Assembly: GCA_903907665.1 (NCBI GenBank)
Contig: CAIVOW010000027.1
Span: forward strand, 1-5,148
DNA from: an uncultured Actinomycetes bacterium
GTDB lineage: Bacteria; Actinomycetota; Actinomycetes; Nanopelagicales; Nanopelagicaceae
Length of the DNA stretch: 5,148 bases
Reading direction: 5' to 3'
A program made the translations under genes and the position numbers. Under the pieces are notes generated by a model. That model was given only the letters and a program-made list of their open reading frames with translations, was not told where the DNA came from and ran no database searches. This document shows positions 1-5,148 of the stretch, piece by piece (position 1 is the stretch's first letter; every line of letters begins with the position of its first letter).

Positions 1-695
1 GCGGCGAAATCAGTAACTCTTAGTGAAAATGATTGCATCGATTGATCTGATTGAAACTTTCCAAATGCCAAGCTGTCATAGGAAGTTGGAGTATTAATAA
101 ATCGCTCTCCCACATTAACTATGGCCTCACCTTTAGATCCAAAAAGGGATCCGACGCCAACCGCAACTAAAATAAGAATAAGTGAGAGATGAAATAATAA
201 GTTACCGGTTTCTCGCGAATAACCTTTTTCGGCAGAGATAGAGTTTGCTTCACGACGAACACGGAAATGATTCTTTTTAAACCATGCCTCGGCTTTATCT
301 AAATTTCCGGCAGAGAGGGCTTCAAATCCCTCCATGCGGTTTAAATTCTGAGGGGTAAGCGGTGGCTTTTTTCCAATAGCTCGAAGATGTTCTAGCGTCC
401 GTGGAAGTACACACCCAATGAGGGAGATAAAGAGCAGTAAATAAATTGCGCTAAACCAAGGTGAGCTATAAACATCAAAGAATTTGAATCGATCTAGCCA
501 AGTCCCAAATGATCCATGGCTCGCAAGATATTCCCGAACTTTCATCGGGTTCTGCGTTCTTTGCGGAAATAAAGAGCCCGGAATTGACCCAATACCAAGA
601 AGCATCAATAAGAGCAGCGCAGTGCGCATGCTAGTTAGCTGACGCCAAATCCAGCGAAGTGACTCAATTCCTCCTAGAGGTGATTCGGTAGTCAT
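1..695 (-). CDS. resB: Cytochrome c biogenesis protein ResB, N-terminal part (cut by left edge)
   Basis: Membrane subunit of the System II cytochrome c maturation machinery. With CcsA it moves heme across the cytoplasmic membrane and attaches it to CxxCH motifs of apocytochrome c. The 231 complete codons visible encode actinobacterial ResB hallmarks: LTSMRTALLLLMLLGIGSIP in the first membrane segment (about 20-39), PGSLFPQR (39-46), then FDVYSSPWFSAIYLLLFISL (73-92) leading to GCVLPR (94-99). A third membrane segment lies at about 166-186 and contains the His of LLFHLSLI; the large extracytoplasmic domain begins after it. The ATG at 693-695 shares one base with the ccdA stop (TGATG). No Shine-Dalgarno sequence is visible, so translational coupling is likely. 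The remainder, and probably ccsA, should lie to the left. Family assignment is secure from the motifs; the role in heme delivery is family knowledge. Confidence 0.93.
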   Translation of the reverse strand, partial: MTTESPLGGIESLRWIWRQLTSMRTALLLLMLLGIGSIPGSLFPQRTQNPMKVREYLASHGSFGTWLDRFKFFDVYSSPWFSAIYLLLFISLIGCVLPRTLEHLRAIGKKPPLTPQNLNRMEGFEALSAGNLDKAEAWFKKNHFRVRREANSISAEKGYSRETGNLLFHLSLILILVAVGVGSLFGSKGEAIVNVGERFINTPTSYDSLAFGKFQSDQSMQSFSLRVTDFA

Positions 696-1426
696 CAAAT
701 CACCGGTATAAATCCTGAGATGAGGCTACGCAGTGAATTCATAATGGAATCCCAGGCGCCAGTTACTTGCAAAATTCCGATGAGAATAAGAAATACTCCA
801 CCAATCATCGTGATGAAATTTCCTCGCTTGGAAATAAAGCGCCGAAGTTTTTCGGATTGATCGAAGAAAACTCCTACAAATATAAATGGCAATCCAAGAC
901 CTAAGCAGTAAGCCACGGAAAGAATTGCACCACGAAGTGCACTTGAACTTTCAAAGGAGAGAGCTTGAACCGCTCCCAAAGTAGGCCCGATGCAAGGCGT
1001 CCAACCCACTCCAAAGAGAAAACCAAGGAGTGGAGCCCCAGCAAGACCTGTTCTAGATTTCCAGGTAGGTTTAAATGAGCGATAGAAACGTTGACTAAAC
1101 AAAAATACCGTTCCCATAAGAATCGTTAATAATCCAAGAACGACTGAAATACTTCGTGAATTAGCCGAGATATGTGATCCAAGTGAGCCAAATAGCGCTC
1201 CATAAGAAATAAATAAAAATGAGAAGCCAAGTACAAAAAGTATTGCTCCTAAAGTAACTCGGCTGCGACTCTTCACATCAGTCATACCAGCGGCATACGA
1301 GAGATAGCCTGGCACAAGTGGCAGAACGCAAGGTGAAAAGAATGAAATCAAACCAGCAACAATTGCCACAATAAGTGCAACGACAAGGTTGCCACTGAAT
1401 ACTTGATTAACAAAGAAATTATGCAT
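695..1426 (-). CDS. ccdA: Cytochrome c biogenesis protein CcdA (transmembrane thiol-electron carrier)
   Basis: Polytopic membrane protein that takes electrons from cytoplasmic thioredoxin and passes them across the membrane to an extracytoplasmic thioredoxin-like protein. With the ATG at 1424-1426 it is 243 residues, normal for a short CcdA/DsbD-beta protein. About six hydrophobic helices are visible (roughly 14-34, 58-79, 92-112, 132-155, 165-187, 204-224). The two redox cysteines sit in the family motifs [16 protein letters not shown] (C33) and [13 protein letters not shown] (C145). An in-frame TTG at 1433-1435 would add three residues; I prefer ATG, but neither has a good ribosome binding site. 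The start overlaps the 3' end of the thioredoxin gene by 8 nt (17 nt with TTG) and the stop overlaps the resB start by one base. The natural partner is the lipoprotein thioredoxin encoded immediately upstream. Confidence 0.94.
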   Translation of the reverse strand: MHNFFVNQVFSGNLVVALIVAIVAGLISFFSPCVLPLVPGYLSYAAGMTDVKSRSRVTLGAILFVLGFSFLFISYGALFGSLGSHISANSRSISVVLGLLTILMGTVFLFSQRFYRSFKPTWKSRTGLAGAPLLGFLFGVGWTPCIGPTLGAVQALSFESSSALRGAILSVAYCLGLGLPFIFVGVFFDQSEKLRRFISKRGNFITMIGGVFLILIGILQVTGAWDSIMNSLRSLISGFIPVI

Positions 1427-1964
1427 CTTGTACAACTTTGTTAATCATATTATCTAAAAGAGCATATGTAACTTGTCCGCTTATTCTCACAGCAACTCGA
1501 CCTTGTGCATCGATAATCATGGTCGTAGGAATTGCATTCGGAACAAGTGAACCTCTAAACCCTGCAAGGAGCGCGTCATCTATAAGAATGGGATATGTAA
1601 TTTTAAACCTTTGCACAAAACTTTGTGCTGAGGTTAAATTATCTCGAGTTAAGATGCCAAGAAATTGAATCTGTGGTTGCTTTGTTGCAAACTCTTCAAG
1701 AAGAGGCGCTTCGGCGCGGCACGGGGCGCACCAAGACGCCCAAACATTTACGACCGTAATTTTATGAGGAGCTACAAAACTCTCTCCTGACAAAGTGGCA
1801 CCATTCAAAATTGGAGCTAATTTTCGATCCGAAACTTTTACATAAACAGCAACGCCATCTCCCGATACAAAGGCGTTTTCATTTGGTGATGGTGTGCCGC
1901 CACCTGCGCAGGCAGTCAAGAGCAGGAGTGGAGCTAATGCAAGAAAGACTTTAACTTTCTTCAT
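1419..1964 (-). CDS. TlpA/ResA-like thioredoxin lipoprotein
   Basis: Extracytoplasmic thiol-disulfide reductase, probably the ResA/CcsX-type protein that reduces apocytochrome c cysteines before heme attachment, with CcdA recharging it. The 181-residue product starts with a lipoprotein signal: basic KKVK, a hydrophobic core, and lipobox LTAC with the lipidated Cys at 19. A Pro/Gly/Ser/Asn-rich linker follows. The thioredoxin fold spans about 50-178, with the strand VVNVWASW leading to the active site WCAPC (C79, C82), and a cis-proline in AIPTTMIID (P146). WCAPC differs from the WCGPC of cytoplasmic thioredoxins and suits a TlpA-like protein. The ATG overlaps the stop of the upstream phosphatase by 4 nt (ATGA), and only a weak purine run (AAAGAA) precedes it, so coupling is likely. 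The role in cytochrome c maturation is inferred from the neighbours; a general disulfide-handling role is possible. Confidence 0.9.
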   Translation of the reverse strand: MKKVKVFLALAPLLLLTACAGGGTPSPNENAFVSGDGVAVYVKVSDRKLAPILNGATLSGESFVAPHKITVVNVWASWCAPCRAEAPLLEEFATKQPQIQFLGILTRDNLTSAQSFVQRFKITYPILIDDALLAGFRGSLVPNAIPTTMIIDAQGRVAVRISGQVTYALLDNMINKVVQDA

Positions 1965-2584
1965 TTCTTTGGAAGGAGTGCTTTCGCTGGCTCTGAATAT
2001 GTAACGCCCTCAATCATTCCATCTTCGTTAATATGAAAACTTGTGACGGAGGCGAGTGAGCATTCGCGTTTACGGGGATCATGCATTAAGCGCCTACCCT
2101 CAACTGCAGAGCGCAATATCCAAATTGGTAGTTGATGTGAAACACAAAATGCATCTTTGCCTTCACCAGCAGCGCTATGGGCAGAAAAAACAGAAGCTAG
2201 CATTCGTGAAATTTGCTCATCGTATGGCTCTCCCCAAGAAGGGATCCACGGACGCGTGAGATAACGCCACGACTTAGGATGCTTCAAAACTCCGCTACCT
2301 AATTCAAACTTTTTGCCTTCAAAGATATTCCTAGCTTCTATCAATCGTTCTTCTGTCGTAATCGCCAAGCTATGAATTTTTGCAAGAGGAGCTGCGGTTT
2401 CTTGTGCTCGTTGCAACGGAGATGAATGTATTGCACCTACTGTGAATTGCTTAGACCAATCCGCAACCACACCCGCCATCTCATGACCGCGATCAGAAAG
2501 GCGCCATCCTGGTTGTAAACCGTACAAAATTTTGTCAGGGTTAAATACCTCACCATGTCGAAGCACGTGAACAGTTGACCCCAT
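1961..2584 (-). CDS. Histidine phosphatase family protein (phosphoglycerate-mutase-like)
   Basis: Probably a cytoplasmic phosphomonoesterase of the histidine phosphatase superfamily; the substrate cannot be told from sequence. The 207 residues carry the family's catalytic set: VLRHGE near the N-terminus (R9, phospho-acceptor H10), HSSPLQRAQETA (R59), the acidic residue in RLIEARNIFEG (E83), and the second histidine in FCVSHQLPI (H150). There is no signal peptide or membrane segment. It is the first gene of the operon leading into the thioredoxin, ccdA and resB, and overlaps the thioredoxin start by 4 nt. The same association occurs in M. tuberculosis (Rv0525 before Rv0526 to Rv0528), so the link is old, but no role in cytochrome c maturation is established to my knowledge. 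The ATG at 2582-2584 lies exactly where a leaderless transcript from the -10 box at 2591-2596 would begin. True phosphoglycerate mutase is unlikely given the divergent sequence and short length. Confidence 0.9.
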   Translation of the reverse strand: MGSTVHVLRHGEVFNPDKILYGLQPGWRLSDRGHEMAGVVADWSKQFTVGAIHSSPLQRAQETAAPLAKIHSLAITTEERLIEARNIFEGKKFELGSGVLKHPKSWRYLTRPWIPSWGEPYDEQISRMLASVFSAHSAAGEGKDAFCVSHQLPIWILRSAVEGRRLMHDPRKRECSLASVTSFHINEDGMIEGVTYSEPAKALLPKK

Positions 2585-2596
2585 GTGAGAAGCATA
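2585..2596 (-). promoter_or_regulatory. Predicted -10 element of a leaderless promoter for the phosphatase/ccdA/resB operon
   Basis: On the minus strand TATGCT (2591-2596) is followed by six bases (TCTCAC) and then the ATG. This spacing puts the transcription start on the A of the start codon, as in leaderless actinobacterial mRNAs. There is no convincing -35 hexamer at 16-18 bp and no Shine-Dalgarno sequence. Prediction from sequence only. Confidence 0.5.
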
Positions 2597-2634
2597 AAGG
2601 AGTGGAAAGGGGGCAGATTCCTTTAGTCAGTAGG

Positions 2635-2647
2635 TAGGCTTACCGGT
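2635..2647 (+). promoter_or_regulatory. Predicted -10 element of a leaderless promoter for the HAD phosphatase gene
   Basis: TAGGCT (2635-2640) fits TAnnnT and lies 7 bases before the ATG at 2648, predicting a transcript start at or next to the A of ATG. A competing reading is that AGGTAGG (2632-2638) is an imperfect Shine-Dalgarno sequence 9 bases before ATG, with the promoter further upstream. No clear -35 box is seen. The 8-bp palindrome TACCGGTA (2641-2648) spans the predicted start. Confidence 0.4.
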
Positions 2648-3430
2648 ATGGCACCTCAATCCAAGCGAGTGGCCTTCTTTGATATCGACAACACTTTGAT
2701 TAGGGGTTCTTCTCTCTATTTTCTCAGTAAAGGTATGTACCAAAGAGGGTTTTTCAATAAGCGCGATATTGCTGCTTTTGTACTCGCAAATCTTCGCTAT
2801 CAATTAGTAGGCGAACGCAACGAGGAGGAAGTCGATCGAATTCAGAGTGCGGCCCTGCGCGTAGTAAGGGGCCACAATGTGAAAGAGTTGCTCGAGATGG
2901 GCAATGATGTTTATAACAAGTACGTATCGCCAGCTCTCTGGCAAGGTACCCTTGAAATTGCTCAGGAGCATTTAGAACGTAATGAAGAGGTTTGGTTAGT
3001 GACTGCCTCGCCTGTTGAAATTGCCAATTTGATTGCACAACGTTTGGGATTCACTGGAGCGCTTGGAACGCGTGCTGAGGAAATAAATGGCGAATATACC
3101 GGTGAGATTATTGGAAAGTTATTGCACGGCAGCGAGAAAGCCCGCGCTATCCAAGAACTAGCGAAGCTCCAAAATATTGATTTAGAAAATTCATATGGCT
3201 ATTCGGATAGCCACAACGATATTCCACTGCTTGAAGCAGTCGGAAAGCCTCGAGTGATTAATCCTGATACTTTGCTTCGGATACGTGCTGCAAAAGATTC
3301 GTGGCCAATTTATGATTTTCGCCGGGGCCGTTGGTTTAAAATCATTATTGCGCCGGTTATTAATCGGGCCGCAGCAATTGCAGGTGGATTGCACCCTGCA
3401 CTACGGCGAAGAAAAAAGCCAGGTAACTAA
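2648..3430 (+). CDS. HAD-IB family phosphatase (SerB-like hydrolase)
   Basis: Haloacid dehalogenase superfamily phosphatase of subclass IB, the group of phosphoserine phosphatase; the physiological substrate is not determined. All four motifs are present in the 260 residues: motif I FFDIDNTL (nucleophile D12, general acid/base D14), motif II LVTASP (T119), motif III GSEKARA (K164) and motif IV GYSDSHNDIPLL (D187, D191). The helical cap lies between motifs I and II (about 20-110). After the core comes a tail with WFKIIIAPVINRAAAIAG (229-246) and a very basic end (RRRKK, 253-257), which could lie at a membrane surface. It is transcribed divergently from the cytochrome c operon and ends 24 bp from the convergent dehydrogenase gene. 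It fits the actinobacterial HAD-IB hydrolases often annotated SerB1-like, though related domains act on other phosphomonoesters. The ATG is supported by the -10 box just upstream and by motif I starting at a normal distance. Confidence 0.9.
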   Translation: MAPQSKRVAFFDIDNTLIRGSSLYFLSKGMYQRGFFNKRDIAAFVLANLRYQLVGERNEEEVDRIQSAALRVVRGHNVKELLEMGNDVYNKYVSPALWQGTLEIAQEHLERNEEVWLVTASPVEIANLIAQRLGFTGALGTRAEEINGEYTGEIIGKLLHGSEKARAIQELAKLQNIDLENSYGYSDSHNDIPLLEAVGKPRVINPDTLLRIRAAKDSWPIYDFRRGRWFKIIIAPVINRAAAIAGGLHPALRRRKKPGN

Positions 3431-3433
3431 TAA

Positions 3434-3451
3434 ATCGCTTGTGATTGCGAT
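3434..3451. terminator. Weak hairpin in the convergent intergenic gap, possible bidirectional terminator
   Basis: ATCGC (3434-3438) and GCGAT (3447-3451) form a 5-bp stem with an 8-nt loop, in the only gap between two convergent stop codons. On the minus strand it is followed by TTTATT, a poor but plausible U-rich tail for the dehydrogenase transcript. On the plus strand the following GCTTTAAA is less convincing. The stem is short, so this is a weak call. Confidence 0.28.
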
Positions 3452-3454
3452 GCT

Positions 3455-4879
3455 TTAAATCTCGACTCCGATATATTTTGTTTCCAGAAATTCATGAATT
3501 CCAGCAAAACCACCTTCACGGCCTAAGCCACTTTGTTTCACGCCACCAAACGGCGCCGCTGGATCTGAAACAACTCCGCGATTAAGAGCAATCATCCCCG
3601 CTTCTAACGCTTCAGCTGTCCGAATTCCGCGAGCTAAATCTGATGTGTAAACATAACTAATTAGGCCATATTCAACATCATTTGCAAGTTCAATAGCTTC
3701 TTCATCTGTATCAAAGATGACAACAGGTGCGACTGGTCCAAATATTTCCTGCTTAAGAATCGAGTTTGATTTTTCTACTTTTAAAACTGTGGCTGGATAA
3801 AAAGCTCCGTCACCTTCTGGTGTCTTTCCCCCGGTAATAACCGATGCGCCGCTTGAAACTGATGCGTCGACCAGGGCTGCAATTTTATTTCGCTCCTTGA
3901 CTGAGACACTTGAACCAAGTTGAGCACCATCATCTAGTCCCGGTGCCATTTTGAGTCCCTGCATCGCCGCTGAAAACTTGGTCGTGAATTCGTCTGCAAC
4001 GCTGCGGGCAACATAGAAACGGTTTGCAGCAGTGCAAGCCGAACCACCGTTACGCATTTTTGCAACCATCGCGCCTGCAACTGCGGCATCAATATCAGCA
4101 TCATCTAGAACTAAGAATGGGGCATTTCCGCCCAATTCAAGTGATGTGCGAATAACAAGATCCGAACATTCCTTAAGAAGAACTCGGCCAACTTCAGTTG
4201 AACCCGTAAATGAAAGGTTGCGGACGCGAGGGTCGTGTAGCACCTTGGAAAGCATTGGCCCGGTTTTTGAAGGAAGCACGAAATTTAGGACACCCTTTGG
4301 CAATCCGGCGCGTTCCATAATGTCGACGATGTATAAAGCGGTCAGTGGAGTTTCTCCCGCCGGCTTCAAAATCATTGTGCAACCTGCAGCTACGGCTGGT
4401 CCAATCTTGCGGGTAGCCATTGCTGCCGGAAAATTCCACGGGGTAATCAATAGTGAGACACCAATGGGTTGGTGGGTCACGAGAATTCGTTTATCTCCGC
4501 TTGGCGATTTACGAAAGTCTCCAGGAGTACGAACTGCTTCTTCTGAGAACCAGCGGAAAAATTCAGCGGCGTACATGACTTCACCTTTTGCATCTGAAAA
4601 AACTTTTCCATTTTCCATAGAAATTAGCTTTGCAATCTCATCTGCTTCAGCAATCATGATGTCAAAGGCTCGGCGCAATATTTCAGCACGAACTCGAGGA
4701 GCAGATTTGGCAAATGACTTCTGAGCTGCAAATGCGGCGTCAACTGCAGCCATGCATTCCTCATCACCGGCGGTTTGGACGTCTGCTATGACCTTTCCGG
4801 TGGACGGGTCGTAAACGGGAAGAGTTCCGTTGCCTTTTACCCATTCGCCGTTGATATACAGGTCAGTTTTCAGATTCAT
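3455..4879 (-). CDS. NAD(P)-dependent aldehyde dehydrogenase, succinate-semialdehyde dehydrogenase-like
   Basis: Cytoplasmic aldehyde dehydrogenase that oxidises an aldehyde to its acid with NAD(P)+. GabD-like features suggest succinate semialdehyde, but the substrate is not proven. Numbering from the ATG at 4877-4879 gives 474 residues, a usual family length. Landmarks in order: YINGEW near the N-terminus, ITPWNFPAAMATRKIGPA (oxyanion Asn149), ILKPAGETPL (Lys172, cofactor binding), FTGSTEVG (224-231, Rossmann loop), SLELGGNAPF (general base Glu248), MRNGGSACTAANRFYV (nucleophile Cys282), and EIFGPV (Glu378). The open frame extends 14 codons upstream to another ATG at 4919-4921. I reject that start because YINGEW would sit unusually far in and because a perfect TATAAT lies inside the extension, six bases before the chosen ATG. 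The gene is convergent with the HAD gene and divergent from the permease. All catalytic residues are present, so it should be active. Confidence 0.92.
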   Translation of the reverse strand: MNLKTDLYINGEWVKGNGTLPVYDPSTGKVIADVQTAGDEECMAAVDAAFAAQKSFAKSAPRVRAEILRRAFDIMIAEADEIAKLISMENGKVFSDAKGEVMYAAEFFRWFSEEAVRTPGDFRKSPSGDKRILVTHQPIGVSLLITPWNFPAAMATRKIGPAVAAGCTMILKPAGETPLTALYIVDIMERAGLPKGVLNFVLPSKTGPMLSKVLHDPRVRNLSFTGSTEVGRVLLKECSDLVIRTSLELGGNAPFLVLDDADIDAAVAGAMVAKMRNGGSACTAANRFYVARSVADEFTTKFSAAMQGLKMAPGLDDGAQLGSSVSVKERNKIAALVDASVSSGASVITGGKTPEGDGAFYPATVLKVEKSNSILKQEIFGPVAPVVIFDTDEEAIELANDVEYGLISYVYTSDLARGIRTAEALEAGMIALNRGVVSDPAAPFGGVKQSGLGREGGFAGIHEFLETKYIGVEI

Positions 4880-4891
4880 GGCAAAATTATA
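4880..4891 (-). promoter_or_regulatory. Predicted -10 element of a leaderless promoter for the aldehyde dehydrogenase gene
   Basis: On the minus strand a consensus TATAAT (4886-4891) is followed by six bases (TTTGCC) and the ATG at 4879, placing transcription initiation on the start codon. There is no Shine-Dalgarno sequence. No good -35 box sits at 16-18 bp. This is the strongest -10 box in the window and it fixes the start of the gene. Confidence 0.6.
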
Positions 4892-4922
4892 GCGGTGGTA
4901 CTGGAATCCGCTATGAGACAAG

Positions 4923-4934
4923 TAACATTTGCAT
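4923..4934 (+). promoter_or_regulatory. Predicted -10 element of a leaderless promoter for the permease gene
   Basis: TAACAT (4923-4928) is followed by six bases (TTGCAT) and a GTG at 4935 in frame with the permease, the same geometry as the other starts here. CTGGAA (4901-4906) is a weak -35 candidate at 16 bp. The call depends on GTG being the true start. Confidence 0.42.
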
Positions 4935-5148
4935 GTGCCTAAAGCCTGGAGTGATGACGCGCCTGCCCCGATGGTTCTACAAGAGCATGCCCAACTAAAA
5001 GATCCATTCTCGTATCGGCTAAAAAAAGCACTTCTTGGAAATCCGCTTAATCGCCATTCACTTTCACATCAGAGACTAAGTAAGACATTTGCTTTAGGAA
5101 TACTTTCATCTGATTGCATCTCTTCATCGGCATATGGTTCTGAACAGA
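4935..5148 (+). CDS. APC-superfamily permease, KimA-like N-terminus (cut by right edge)
   Basis: Start of an integral membrane transporter, 71 codons visible. After a hydrophilic leader the sequence reads LKKALLGNPLNRH, then HQRLSKTFALGILSSDCISS and SAYGSEQ. From memory this matches the N-terminal pattern of KimA (YdaO), the high-affinity potassium importer of the KUP/APC type (LIGKPL, a charged spacer, then ALAMLSSDALSSVAYG). Many actinobacteria carry such proteins annotated simply as APC family permease. Potassium is therefore the best guess for substrate, and amino acids remain possible. The first membrane helix begins around SSDCISSSAYG. The open frame begins after a stop at 4923-4925. 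Starts available are TTG 4929, GTG 4935 and ATG 4971. I chose GTG because of the -10 box six bases before it; ATG 4971 has neither a promoter-like nor a ribosome-binding signal at a suitable distance, and would remove 12 residues. Confidence 0.75.
   Translation, partial: MPKAWSDDAPAPMVLQEHAQLKDPFSYRLKKALLGNPLNRHSLSHQRLSKTFALGILSSDCISSSAYGSEQ

Noticed and set aside
1438..1668. Short plus-strand open frame opposite the thioredoxin gene.
   Set aside because: Antisense shadow of a well-supported gene, with no family resemblance and no start signals.
2641..2648. Palindrome TACCGGTA just before and into the HAD start codon, possible operator.
   Set aside because: Only 8 bp, and ACCGGT also occurs inside coding sequence (702-707), so there is no support for a regulator site.
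2754..3038. Minus-strand open frame opposite the HAD phosphatase.
   Set aside because: Composition looks like a shadow frame (many Cys, His and Arg without order), and the sense gene has all catalytic motifs.
4032..4724. Long open frame of about 230 codons on the plus strand, opposite the aldehyde dehydrogenase.
   Set aside because: It lies wholly antisense to a dehydrogenase with intact motifs. The translation shows no recognisable domain and is Ser/Arg/Pro-rich as expected for a shadow frame, and no promoter-like signal is placed before it.
4954..4998. ATG at 4954 in another frame, giving a 14-codon peptide upstream of the permease (possible leader peptide).
   Set aside because: It overlaps the permease reading frame and has no regulatory hairpin, codon run or ribosome-binding support. 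It is most likely chance.

Overview
The window looks like a compact piece of a low-GC actinobacterial chromosome. By eye the base composition is somewhat AT-rich, gene spacing is very tight, and start sites lack clear Shine-Dalgarno sequences. The gene order histidine phosphatase, TlpA/ResA-like thioredoxin, ccdA, resB matches the actinobacterial cytochrome c maturation cluster (Rv0525 to Rv0528 in Mycobacterium tuberculosis, followed there by ccsA). The AT-richness and compactness would fit a streamlined freshwater lineage of the Nanopelagicales (acI) type, but that placement is an inference.

Left part (1 to 2584, minus strand): one four-gene operon read right to left. It starts with a histidine phosphatase and continues with an extracytoplasmic lipoprotein thioredoxin, the membrane thiol-electron carrier CcdA and the N-terminal third or so of ResB, which runs off the left edge. 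All junctions overlap (4 nt, 8 or 17 nt, 1 nt), so translation is probably coupled. CcdA would carry electrons across the membrane to the thioredoxin, which keeps apocytochrome c cysteines reduced. ResB, with CcsA expected just outside the window, would deliver and ligate heme (System II).

Middle (2585 to 3430): a short divergent promoter region of 63 bp, then a plus-strand HAD-IB family phosphatase of the SerB-like type with all four HAD motifs intact.

Right part (3431 to 5148): a 24 bp convergent gap with a weak hairpin, then a minus-strand aldehyde dehydrogenase resembling NAD(P)-dependent succinate-semialdehyde dehydrogenases. A second short divergent promoter region of 55 bp follows. 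Last is the N-terminus of a plus-strand APC-superfamily permease resembling the potassium importer KimA, cut by the right edge.

The most notable pattern is regulatory. All four transcription units have a TAnnnT -10 box ending 6 or 7 nt before the proposed start codon, which predicts leaderless mRNAs throughout. This led me to shorten the dehydrogenase and to prefer a GTG start for the permease. I see no RNA gene, mobile element, CRISPR array or obviously new system. No gene-free stretch reaches 300 bases.
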